From positions 54,394,780 through 54,458,779 of the forward strand of contig OV050033.1 of the NCBI GenBank assembly GCA_920105625.2: a stretch of 64,000 bases of DNA, in the 5' to 3' direction. Position numbers and translations under genes: made by a program. Below the pieces are notes generated by a model, which ran no database searches, had not been told where the DNA came from, and worked only from the letters and a program-made list of their open reading frames with translations. Positions 53,561-64,000 of the stretch are shown here, piece after piece. The stretch comes from Clusia tigrina (lineage: Eukaryota > Arthropoda > Insecta > Diptera > Clusiidae). The stretch's first letter is position 1; each line of letters starts with the position of its first letter.

Positions 53561-56020
53561 TCAAGAGGAGCTTCTGATTAATAGTACCAAATATCTTCCT
53601 CTGGCTTCTGTCAGCTTTAAGCTCCTAAAATGTGCCCAGAGTTCATTTTCTGTACTGTTCATTGACAGATGAGTGCAGGACCCTCTCAAGAACGTGGACT
53701 TGTCTCACATTTCTTACAAAATAATTTGAATTTTGTTCCAAATCGATCTTAAATACTTTAATCAAAAGAACTCGTAACTGTATATATCTCCTTACTTACT
53801 CCGTGATCACGAAGATGACTCCTCGTAGTGAGGCTTAGATATTGCACCTTAGATTGAGTTCAGCTCCGTGAATATTCCGAATGCGAATAACTCGTGCATG
53901 GAATTTTTGGTGGCCGGGAATGGAGTTCGCGTCCTCCCGACAAAAGGACATATAGTACAATGCACATCAATGCCGGAGTGCTTGGAGACCTCCTTCTTCG
54001 GCGGTTCTCCAGCCTACCCCACTTCTAAATTAGCTCCACACACCGATGCCTCATTGAAATTCTGCACTTTTTTGCTTATACAAATTTTTTCATTTATAAC
54101 ATTCATCAAATAAACAAAACATTATTAGAAAAAAACTATAAAAAACAACAAATTAATTTCAACTGGAAAATTTTAAAACTTTTAAAATTTGCGATTTCTG
54201 CAATTAAAAAAATATTTAAAAAAAAGGAAAAATAAAAAATTAATCAATTAATTTGCAGAAAGAAATTAAAAAATTACTAAAAAGAAAAAATGCATAACTA
54301 AAAGTTTAGTTAAAAAAATATAATACTAAATAAATTTTATTAAGTTTTGCTTTTTCATTTTAAAAAATTTAACTTAAAAGATTTATGTTAAAGTAAAAAA
54401 TATTAGTTTTAAAAATAAAATTATATTTTTTCTATAAACCACGTTAATTGTGTATATTTCATAAATTAAGTTTTAAGTTTATATTAAATATTACCTAAGC
54501 ATGATTGTTAAACTAAAATAATTTTTTTATTGTTTTCTGTTTTTTTTCTTATATTTTTTGTATTGTAAATTTCTTTTAATTTAAACATTTCTTCCTAATA
54601 AACATAAAACAACATAAAAAATAATCCAATGCTTTTTTAGTTAATTTGTAATTTTTTTTTTAATTAAAGAAAATGTTAAAGAATTATTATTTTTTGTTTA
54701 TTTGTAAATGAGGTTTTTGATTTTTTAATTGTATAAATCCTGAAATAATGTTGTTTCTAAACATAATTTTAATTATGCTTAATTACATTTAAATATGTTG
54801 AACGATTGTTTATACCAAGTTTTTATTTTCATTTCTTTCATATTGTAATATTTTGTTTTATTAAAATTTCTATAATTATAATTGATAAAATAAGTTTTTT
54901 ATATACAAAAAAAAGAAAAAATAAAATAAAAAGAAATTAATTGTAGTTTATATATAAAGCAATTATTAGTAAAATTTTGTATTTAAGCTTTTGTTTTACA
55001 GATATTATTATAATTTTTCTCTTATTTGAATATTTGTTGCTTATTTTTTATTAACAAATTCTTAATTTTGTATGTTTGTGTATATAAAGAAAACATTTTT
55101 TTCTGTTCATTTAAAACTTAAGTCAAATCTATGAAAAGCAAATAGTAAATTAAAACATTTAAAATATATATTATCATGTATAAACAGAGAAAAAACTTGT
55201 AAGAAAGTTAAAAATATTTTTGTTTGCTTTTGCGCTGCAGTTCGAGAAGGCTATTTTACAGGTTTTTTAATAATTATTATTTACAATGACGATGATGATG
55301 ATTATTATTATTATTTTTATTTTGTTTTGTTATAAGTTGGGTTCATTTAAATAAATAAATATATATATAATTAAATATTTTTAAAGATTTGATAAATAAA
55401 GAATTAGAAATTGCTTATATTTTAAATAAACCAGGTTTTTGTTTTAATATTATTTGTATTGTTTTTTTTATTTAGTGTGCTCAATAATTCTGTTCCAGAA
55501 ATGTTTATTTTTCAGTTTTTTTTATTAGGGTTTATTTCTCGAGAGATTTATCAAAAGAGTGATTTATTTTGGTATGAATTCCAGAACTGTTTTCATGATT
55601 TGAATCAATCCTCATCTGCTATGTACTATGATTTTCATTACACATTTTATTATTTTTTTTAGATATATTTATTATTTTTTATTTTTTTAAATAATTATAT
55701 TTATTTTTGGTTTTTATTAAATAATTATCTCTTATATATTTTATTATATATTATCTTTGATATATTTTATTATATTTTTATTTATTTATTATATATTATC
55801 TTCTTTTTTATATGATTATCTCTTAATTTTTATTGCATATTTTATTAATATAATTTCTTTGATATATTTTATTTGATATATTTCCATTGATATATTTTAA
55901 TATATATATTTTTTTATATTATCTTTGATATATTTTATTATGTTTTTTTTTCAATAATTATCTCATAAATATTTTATTATATAATATCTTTGAAATATTT
56001 TAAAATATTATTTATAATAT
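53561..56020. other. AT-rich sequence with an embedded repeat
   Basis: 54.1-56.0 kb is extremely AT-rich with many poly-T and TATATTTTATTA units. No coding region. It may be part of a long taiman 3' UTR or downstream intergenic DNA; I cannot tell which. Confidence 0.4.
53860..54035 (+). repeat. interspersed repeat, family A copy 3 (longest)
   Basis: An open frame reads FLVAGNGVRVLPTKGHIVQC then TSMPECLETSFFGGSPAYPT, sharing the second part with the 26.2-kb copy. It has balanced composition in AT-rich surroundings. The source element was not recognised. Confidence 0.65.
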
Positions 56021-56790
56021 TGTTACGTAATTGCCTTTCTGACAATTTTTACCAAGTTCAATACTTGGATTCGTATCGCTGGATTGTGTAATAAGCAACC
56101 AATTCCTGCTCCTGTTGGAACTATTTGCTTTATTAGTATTCGACCAACTCACTGATGTCTTCGCTAACGTTTGCTTCAGTTAGTTAGTTGTGGCACCACA
56201 ACGTTTTATTATGCTACTGGTTAACTGCTTGTTGTTCAGACACGATGCTCACGCTGCTTGCTGCCACTCTCAGGATTCAGCTATGATCCTTTTGCCACTG
56301 TCACTGGTTAACTGATATGCTCCTAAGAGGTTCACTTTCGGCTACGCTCACTATTTCATTGCAGCTGCTACTACAATGCTCACTTGGTCACTTTCACTTG
56401 TTTACTGATCTTGTCTCGTGTGCAGTTGCTTATATACCTCTTGCATACGAGAACCTGAACCAGCCTCCGAACGCCGCTTCGCATACCTTCCGGCGTGTGC
56501 ATTTTTAGGAGTTGAAATCGACGCTCACCCTAAAACCATCAATCAATCAGATGGCGTGTCGATTTCGTAACAATATATTCTTTGATATATATTATTATAT
56601 TTTTTTCATTAATATATTATCTTTCATATATTTTATTATATTGTTTTTTTCATAATTAACTCTTATATATTTTATTATATATTATCCATAATATATTTTG
56701 TTATATTTTTTATTATATAATTATCTCTATTATATTTTAATATATCTTTCATAATTTGTTTATCATTATTTTTGGTTTTTTTTGAAATAT
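55660..56790. repeat. decayed TATATTTTATTATA-type array, interrupted by the solo LTR
   Basis: ATTATCTTTGATATATTTTA units recur on both sides of 56021-56572, showing that the LTR inserted into an existing array. Confidence 0.7.
56021..56572. mobile_element. probable solo LTR
   Basis: A 552-bp block of balanced composition stands in extremely AT-rich sequence. It starts TGTTACG and ends CGTAACA (7-bp inverted ends, TG...CA), and is flanked by ATAT on both sides, a possible 4-bp target duplication although weak in this context. A TATATA element near 56431 fits an LTR promoter. No primer-binding site, gag or pol is present. Orientation and superfamily (gypsy or BEL/Pao) were not determined. Confidence 0.7.
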
Positions 56791-57534
56791 CTCGTTTTAT
56801 TTTTATTTAATTATTATATTTTTCTGATATGGCCATTGCTTTCTGGATCTGAAACAGTAGTTTTTACATATTTTAAATTAATTCATGTTTAAAGTTTATA
56901 TTTGTAAAGAGCTGTAATTTTTATAAAGGAAGTTTTCCAAAGAAGTTTTCAAGCTGAGATCCTAAAAAAATCACAAAAGTTGTTTATGGGGCTCCGATAT
57001 TCATCCATTTAATTTTTTGTGTAGATAATCAAGTGAAAGATTAATATATAAATATTTAGATCAATTTTTTATTGGCACTTCAACAGTCAAAATATGATTC
57101 CTTTACTAAAGATTACAATTTTAATGTTAATAATATGATTTTAATTAACATTATTCTTCCATTTTTCAATTCCACCACACTTTTAAAGCACCACCTGGTT
57201 GCAGGTCAAGGTTCAACTAGGACCGTCGTGCCAACAATGATGATGGTGGTGAATATGCAGTAAATAATTTCTAAAATTTGCTTTTCGATCACATTATCAA
57301 ATAATTATTATGGATCTGAATCGGAGTTCGAAACCTGCCATAGGCATAGTCTAAAATACGCTTCTTTCAAAATCCTCTTCGATGATTTGCCACAGTCTTC
57401 AAATCTTTGCAGACACGATTCATTATGGAGCAGAATACAATAATAATATTTAAAATAAATGATGTCTCCAAGCATTTTGGAGTATTTATACTTGAATCGG
57501 AACTCTCAAATCAGTACTGTCTTCTCTCTCCATA

Positions 57535-57630
57535 ATCTTTTTCTATTCGAATCGAAGGCCTTAGTTGCTAGTACTCATTCCTCCAAACCCTTGCAGACAT
57601 AATTAGTTATGGTGTAAGATATAATAATAA
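57535..57630 (+). repeat. interspersed repeat, family B copy 2
   Basis: ATCGAAGGCCTTAGTTGCTA and ATTAGTTATGGTGTAAGATA match the 25.0-kb copy; a more decayed piece (GCAGACACGATTCATTATGG) lies just upstream at about 57408. Confidence 0.75.
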
Positions 57631-59160
57631 AAAATCGGAGCATTTATTGACAGTCTATTAATTTCTTACAGTGAACTTACGTAGACTGGTTTGAAAAACT
57701 TTGAGAAAGTTTGAAAAACTTGAAGAGTCGCAAAGGAGTTCCTTAGAGGATCTGTTCTAAATAAACTGTCAACTGACGAACCTACTCTTTCAGCATTAAT
57801 GATCAAAGCCCATGCCACAAATCAATTTTGTAATTTTGTTAAATACATTTATTTATTTATTATTATTATTATTGCTTAAAACACAGCTTAATTTTTATTG
57901 TACAATGTACTCTTGCTGCCTGGGCCTTCACCTTGAATTTATTTATTCTTCCTTTATTGTATGATTGATATATTTATTTATTTATAGATATATAATTTAT
58001 GATTGATATCATTATTTTATCCGCTTCTTTCAATTTAATAATAAATAGTATTTAAAAAAACAATTATTAATATTCATTGAAAGAAGATAATAATGAACTC
58101 TTCCATATGCACAACAAATTATTACAAACCGTGTGAAGTTTAGATTTAAAACTTCTAAAAGACGCCTCAGATTATTAAAGACTGCCAAACAAATTCAGCT
58201 TCCAACATGCTGTATAAGGTTAAAATCCTTGGGACATCACTGCCTTTGTTTCTCAGCCAGGCGATTATAGCTCGCGCCCAGAAGAGTTGGATGTGGGGTG
58301 GCCAGAGTCAGAGCTGGGTGGGAATTATTCAATTATAATAACAATATCAAAGATGTATAAACAATTTCTCTGCTGTGGAATGGAAAATGTAATGAAATGT
58401 ATGCCAAGTTCCTGTCAAGAAGATAATGACTGGAAGCTTTCAACTGATAGTTTAGGACTTTTTTATATAGAACTCCATACTACACTCATCGTTGAATTTA
58501 TTCATACGCAAATATTGCATTCCATCTGTGGAACAACAGAAGGCAACTCTATAAACCACACTCACAAAGGAGGATTCCTTTATATTTCTGTACCATGGCC
58601 CACATTTAAGTGGTGTGTGCATATTTTATTAAATACTGATCTCTTTCTGATTGTTGACTTCTTTTTCTCTAACTTACAGTACTGAGTTTGTAGAGTATGT
58701 AGGGGAACAATTGTTTTTACCTGAAGGAATTATATATTATATTAATTAAATTTCCTATGAAACATAGTTGCAGCTCTCTTGTTCTTCAGAGAGATTTCAC
58801 TGAGGGAACTTACATATTCGTTCAGCAAAATATATCTCGTTCTTCCGTCTTGTCTATAGAACCCATGTAGGAGCTTAATATTAAACTAAAATATACTGCC
58901 GGATCTATGATCTCTTGTATTGTGCAATTGTTCTCAAGGAACTAAATACTCAGAACAAAACATTCGCTCATAAATTATTGACCATTTCTCGAATCATGTC
59001 ACTAGTGACATCAGTTAAAAAGTAACTTTTTAATGGGAAGTTATTTGGTGGAACCCGATTATACCTGCTGCTCTGGCATCGGTAGGAATCACCACTATGA
59101 GCAGTTATTTCATCACCATCATCATAATAGGTATGCAGATCTCTCATATAATTAAAGTTA
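57631..59160. other. noncoding, no gene seen
   Basis: The 132-codon open frame at 58287-58685 has no recognisable domain, signal or codon pattern and no flanking splice evidence. I treat the region as noncoding with low confidence. Confidence 0.4.
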
Positions 59161-59370
59161 AATGAGGGCGTGAAGGATTTTTGGTACAATAAATTCAAGT
59201 CAGTATAGGGGTGAGGTAATTTTGGTGTAGAGCTAAATATGGGCGTGACTAATTTTTGGTATAACAAAGTAAAGCCGGGAAAGGGCGTGAGGCATTTTTG
59301 GTGTAAGAAATTAAAGCCAGTAAAGGGCGTGACGCATTTTTGTTGTAATTAATTAAAGTCAAAAATGGGC
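59160..59370. repeat. degenerate tandem repeat, unit about 43-68 bp
   Basis: GGGCGTGA...ATTTTTGGTRTAA followed by TTAAAGYCAG/GTAAAG segments recurs four to five times. Confidence 0.75.
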
Positions 59371-61604
59371 ATGGGACAATTTGAACACTCAATTGCAGAC
59401 TAATCTGTTAGAACAGGGGCGAAGTGACTATGTTTTGCACAGAAGACCCTAGTGCATTGTAAGATAGACAGATCGATTATATATAGGAAATACTGGAATG
59501 TTTCGATATATTCCTGAACTTTTTTATATAGGAGAGGAGTAACCCTCATGTTTTTGTTCAGAATCTTGCTGAGATAGTCAGATGGTCCGTGAAACAAATA
59601 CGGATATTTCAATATGAGGAGATGAACACTATAAGAAACTTTGAAAATATGTTGTCTTTGCTTCAAGGTTGTTCGTTGTTGCAATAGAATTAGGGGCCTT
59701 GAAAGTGATACTAAAATATTACCATCAATATTACGAAGAATTCTAAATTATTGGGAATTAGCATATTCAATAATTTTGAAGGCAACTTAAGGAAAGTTAC
59801 CGGAAACTTCGTTGAGACATTTCTACAATTCTCACAAAATATGTTCGCTCAAAGTTTAGTTTCAGTCCATTGAATAACAAGACAACATAAACTACAGATC
59901 GACATGGGAGCAACTATCTCCATACTCGTACATTTGCTTTGGGGAAAGTCAAACCTATGATTATCACCAGTTCGCTCTCTATCATGATCATACTACTTCC
60001 ATCACAGAGATCGAAGAGCACCAAATTAAAACGGAAGGGGCTTGAGAAATCGTTATTATATTATATATTAATTTTATATTTTGTTTTCAATTTGTAGGAA
60101 AATAAATTTAAAAAAAAATGAAAGTGCTTTTCAACCAAAAATATAATTAATCAATTTAAATTAACAAATTACAATGCTGAAAAATTTAATATATGACTTA
60201 AATGACGAAGATGAAAAAATAAATATTAACATAGAATAAAACGAAAAGGATTCACAAAAAGGATATTAACACTTGGGAAAATAGAAATACCTCTCTTTAA
60301 GTTCAAAGTAAACATAAAACATAAATAAGGCAAACCTAAAATTAAATTTTACATAAAACACCCTCATTAAAAAAAATAACGTTAAAAAAACAACAACAAC
60401 AACACAATGAATAAATAAAAATATTTATATTTGTACATACAAAAAACAAAAAAAAAAAACATTAATTATATTAAAAAAATTTAACTTTTAAGACAAATAA
60501 ATTATGTATACACATTTAATTCTTAGCAAATTTAAAGCAAACATCTTTTGTATAAATTGAAATATAAGAGGCTAAATATTTAATTACCATGTTTAAATAT
60601 GTATAAAAATTAAAAATTATTTAAATAGCCTTGAAAATGCAAAACAATTAATTATTCATTTCAATTCAGTTTTTGTTTCAATTTGTCTTCTTTTGAAATA
60701 TATTTTGAATGCAATTTAGTGCAACCCAAATGTGATTATAGCAAAAAATAACAAACAAAAAACAAACCAAAACAAACAAACAACAACAACAAAACAAAAA
60801 AAAAACAAAGAAAAAACAAAAGAATGAAGTTTACCAAAAAGGACAAAATTGGCAAAAGAGTTTTTGTTAATGCAAAATATATATAAAAAAAATCGTACAC
60901 AAACGCAACCTCAACAACCAAGTATACTGCATTTTATGTATTACGTAAAATAGAAGATAAAACAAAATTTATATATACACATATAAAGCATTTAATATTC
61001 GACAAATGATACACACAAAAAGTACATTTAAAGTGCATTAACGACTTTGAAGTTATTTAACATTAATTAATTACATAAGCATATATTTAAATACCGAATG
61101 AAACCCAATTCAAACAAAAACACAAAAACAAAAAACAAACAAAAAAAGAAAGAAAATAAAAAACACCACGTTACAATCTAGCAAAGCAAATTTACAATTT
61201 ACAAACCAATAAATTTAAATGAAATTCTAAAAGAAAACGCAATCGGCTGCATTGAAAACTGCTAAAAAGAAACTCAAACAACGTTCTCAGAAACCCCAAA
61301 ATAGTGTATTTTGAAGAAGAAACAATAACAAATAAGTTTAAAATCAATTAATTCAAGAATAGTTAAATCGCAAATAGCTCCAAAACGTAATCAAATTGTT
61401 ATATAAATAAATAAAGCAAAAGAATATTTTTTCACTGCAAAAAACAATACAAAATAACATTAAAAAACATTATAGCGAATTTTAAATTTTGCTACGAGAA
61501 AACGAAGCAAAACGAAACAAGAAAAAATTACAAAAATTATAAATTCTTTCTTTTGTCACTAGCAAACGAATGCGAGTTCCAGTGTTGATCCATAAGGTGC
61601 CTTA
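59371..61604. other. noncoding; A-rich tract at 60.1-61.5 kb
   Basis: 60.1-61.5 kb is strongly A-rich on the + strand with CAAACAAACAACAACAAC-like runs, resembling the 3' UTR at 52-53 kb. No coding region. Confidence 0.4.
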
Positions 61605-62360
61605 TATAGCATATACGAGTATAATGAAATTGCGTCTAACTATTTTTCGCGACTTTTCAAGTTCTTCAATAATCTCTTTGATGTTGAACCAAGAGGTTGT
61701 CCAAGTATTCCAAGGAAATCTAGCATAACCGACCACATTTAAATAAGAAAAAAATGCTCTTTCTTCAAGACAACGCACCGGTTCACACAGCATTAGATAC
61801 GATGCTAAAATTACGTGAAATACACTTCGAATCGGTTAATCATCCACCTTATAGTCCTGATTTAGCTCCTAGTGACTTTTTCCTGTTTCCAAACTTGAAA
61901 AAATGGCTCGCAGGAAAAAGATTCATCTCAAACGAAGAAGTGACTACCGAAACTAACGCGTATTTTGAGGGGTTCCCGAAATCGTATTATTCAGATGGTA
62001 TAAAAAAGTTGGAATATCGTCTTACTAAGTGTGTCGAAGTAAAAGGAGACTATGTTGAGAAATAAACGGTTTTTGAAAACAAAATGTTTTTTTCCTACTT
62101 AGGTAGCTTCAATATCAATCCGCCCTCGTATAGTAAAATTTTGTCTAACTATTTCTCGGGACTGCTGAAATTCTGCATCACTTTCTTTGATGTTGAACCA
62201 AAGTAGACCCAAAAAGTAGTTCAAGCATTCCAAGGCAATGTATCATATATAGTAAAATTGTGTCTAACTGTGTTTCGCGACTGCTAAAGCATTAATTATT
62301 AATTTCTTTCAACTAGGATATCCCCAAACTGTTGTAATCCAAGGCAAATCAATCAGTTAG
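61605..62360. repeat. interrupted tandem repeat (unit about 119 bp) flanking the mariner fragment
   Basis: GTCTAACTATTT...CGACT and GATGTTGAACCAA...ATTCCAAGG segments occur at about 61633, 62143 and 62262. The last two are 119 bp apart; the first is separated by the mariner piece. Confidence 0.6.
61741..62105 (+). pseudogene. mariner transposase C-terminal fragment
   Basis: An open frame 61754-62065 contains LFLQDNAPVHT (second catalytic Asp), PPYSPDLAPSDFFLFPNLKK (third Asp) and a complete C terminus ending GDYVEK and TAA. The first catalytic region and DNA-binding domain are absent. The sequence is a different mariner lineage from the one at 49-50 kb. It sits inside a local tandem repeat (units at 61612-61738, 62130-62245, 62246-62360), so a longer element was truncated or the piece was carried in by rearrangement. 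Confidence 0.85.
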
Positions 62361-62455
62361 CAAACCCCCGAACAACTTCACTCAGCTTCACTACATACTT
62401 CCAGCCTCTGAATTATGTCGAAGAATTTCGTCCTTGAGTCAAATTCTACCCTGCT

Positions 62456-63205
62456 TTATTTATCAGTTAAATAATTGTTGCTTCTATTAGTTGGTTGGTT
62501 GCATCGGCGATGATCCCTCATCCAATTAGTGCAGGCGCGCCGTTTTGATTCCGATTGGAATATAGCTGTGTGCCAGCCCTTATAGACAGTTGAGATTAAT
62601 GAAAGCGAGAATTTCCCCCATCTTGCAGCTCGCGATCTCGTTAATATTTTGGAAAATTGTTTTGCCAAGTGTTTTCCATCTTCTTCTGGGCAGGCACATA
62701 GGAGGTGTTCCACGGTTTCCCATTCTAAATGGTTCTCGCAGCTCCGACAACTGGTATTGGGCATTATTTCCATTTTTGCCGCAATGTGGGCTAGTAGGCT
62801 GTGATGACTGCGGTAAGCTAGCCGCATCACGAAGCCGTGTGCTCACTAACTCTGTGGACTTGTTTTTGTTGTATGCTCTACTCACCTTGCAGGTTTTCAA
62901 CCTGCTTCATCGGCGGTTTGCATTCACCTAAAATTATTTGCTCATCTTGCTCTTGATTGAATCAATTGGGACACGAATCGGTGTGGCTTCATGTTCATCA
63001 AGAGCGGAATCCCCTTCGGGCCAGCTTATCTGCCCTCTCGTTTCCATTGATATCCCTGTGCCCCGGCACCCATATCAATGTTACGTCGTACCGACGAGCT
63101 AGTGCAGTTGAGACCTCCCTGTATCCCCATGCTAGTTTCGTATCGGTTTCTTGCATAAATTTGAATTGGTGACCACCACTATCAGTATCGTTAAGAGTGC
63201 TAAGA
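62456..63205 (-). pseudogene. LINE fragment (RNase H and C terminus)
   Basis: On the minus strand around 63205-63010: TKLAWGYREVSTALARRYDV, then TLIWVPGHRDINGNERADKL, the RNase H C-terminal motif. From 62830 to 62456: RLAYRSHHSLLAHIAAKMEI, CRSCENHLEWETVEHLLCAC, the terminal cysteine motif. Frames do not join, so at least one frameshift lies near 62830-63000. Sequence differs from the other LINE pieces, indicating another family. No poly-A tail or duplication resolved. Confidence 0.83.
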
Positions 63206-63634
63206 GATCTCTAGAAATGTTTCCCATATTTCCATATAATCTCATGTAGAGTGCATGATAAGATGGAAAATATGTCCAAGGATCTTGTATTTCTACAAAG
63301 TTTGCATTCTAATATAGTAGAATGATTGTAAATTGTTAAATAATGGTAAATTGTTAGTATTCCAAGATTCCAAGCGAAGGAATAAGTTTGTGTTGTGATC
63401 GATATCAAGTAATAAAATAATAGAAGACAGAAATAATGACAGTATCCTAAGGAAACTTACCTTACTTCTTCTACATTAAATTGTCGTATTTCCGCGAGTG
63501 ATAAATTGTGGATTTGTCCTTGGTTCACCTTTAATCTCTTTAGAGTCATTTACAGATTTTGACAGTTACGATATCTGTAATATAAATACTTGCATAGTAA
63601 GGCAATGGAACTCCACAATGGGTCACAGACTGCT

Positions 63635-63715
63635 GCACCATAAATAATTATGTCTGCAAGGGGTTAGGTAGAATGAGTACTGGCAACTGAGGCCTTCGAG
63701 TCGAAGAGAAAAATA
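63635..63715 (-). repeat. interspersed repeat, family B copy 3
   Basis: The reverse complement shares CGAAGGCCTCAGTTGCCAGT, ACTCATTC and CTTGCAGACATAATTA with the other two copies. Confidence 0.7.
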
Positions 63716-64000
63716 TTTTGAAAGGAGCATTTTCAGGCCATGCCCGGAGCAGTATTCGAGCTCGCGACCAACCGATGTAAAAATGAAATACAAATCAGAC
63801 AATTAAAAATAAAAAAGTTTTAAATCAAAAACACAAATTATTCAGACTTGTCACTGGGTTTCAAGATTCTGTAAGCAAAGATCTTTTATATTGATTCCGA
63901 GTTTCATTGTAAGCATTTAAAGGAAATGAAATTTGAAGTTGGAAAAAAATTAATCAAGAACAGAAGATGTCAGCGACTTTCAGGGGACCATTTTCAATGT

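Noticed and set aside
58287..58685. 132-codon open frame
   Set aside because: No recognisable domain, no splice or promoter context, and irregular composition; not enough to call a gene.

Overview
This is a eukaryotic, AT-rich, repeat-laden window that looks like a higher dipteran. The best guess is a tephritid fruit fly or close relative, inferred from gene structure, short GT-AG introns, CAA/CAG polyglutamine coding and the mix of mariner and LINE remnants. It holds one protein-coding gene that I can support: the fly p160/SRC nuclear-receptor coactivator taiman (tai), on the + strand. I assembled thirteen coding exons by hand from splice signals and reading phase. They run from an N-terminal exon at 19347-20010, whose first codon is split (so the start ATG lies in an upstream exon I cannot place), to a last exon with the stop at 50356-50358. 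Joined, they keep one frame throughout and give about 2073 residues. The order is low-complexity N terminus, bHLH, PAS-A, PAS-B, four LXXLL receptor boxes, a Q/N/G-rich activation region and a short conserved-looking C terminus.

Layout. 1-19.3 kb is noncoding: decayed minisatellites, a foldback/MITE-like element at about 2.1-2.4 kb, and LINE 3' ends at 14.5-15.1 and 16.9-17.9 kb, one with a clear 14-bp target-site duplication. 19.3-20.7 kb holds the N-terminal and bHLH exons. 20.7-36.3 kb is a 15.6-kb intron with several tandem arrays, a tRNA-Thr(AGT) gene on the opposite strand, and a candidate alternative first exon near 34.1-34.5 kb. 36.3-43.1 kb is the compact core of tai, nine exons with mostly short introns. 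43.1-48.3 kb is a repeat-filled intron; 48.3-50.4 kb holds the last two coding exons, separated by an intron carrying a dead antisense mariner. 50.4-64 kb is 3' UTR grading into noncoding DNA, with a solo LTR, a mariner C-terminal fragment, a LINE fragment and interspersed repeats.

How it works together. Tai is a nuclear coactivator of ecdysone receptor (EcR/USP) and of juvenile-hormone receptor complexes (Met). The bHLH-PAS half contacts partner transcription factors, the LXXLL boxes contact ligand-bound receptors, and the glutamine-rich C-terminal half recruits other coactivators. Two of the four LXXLL boxes exist only after splicing, and one is interrupted by a 66-bp stop-free intron whose retention would add 22 residues. 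I found no dedicated new biological system. The most useful leads are those splice-dependent receptor boxes, a possible bHLH-less isoform, the nested tRNA, and several unrelated tandem arrays with similar 141-161 bp periods.
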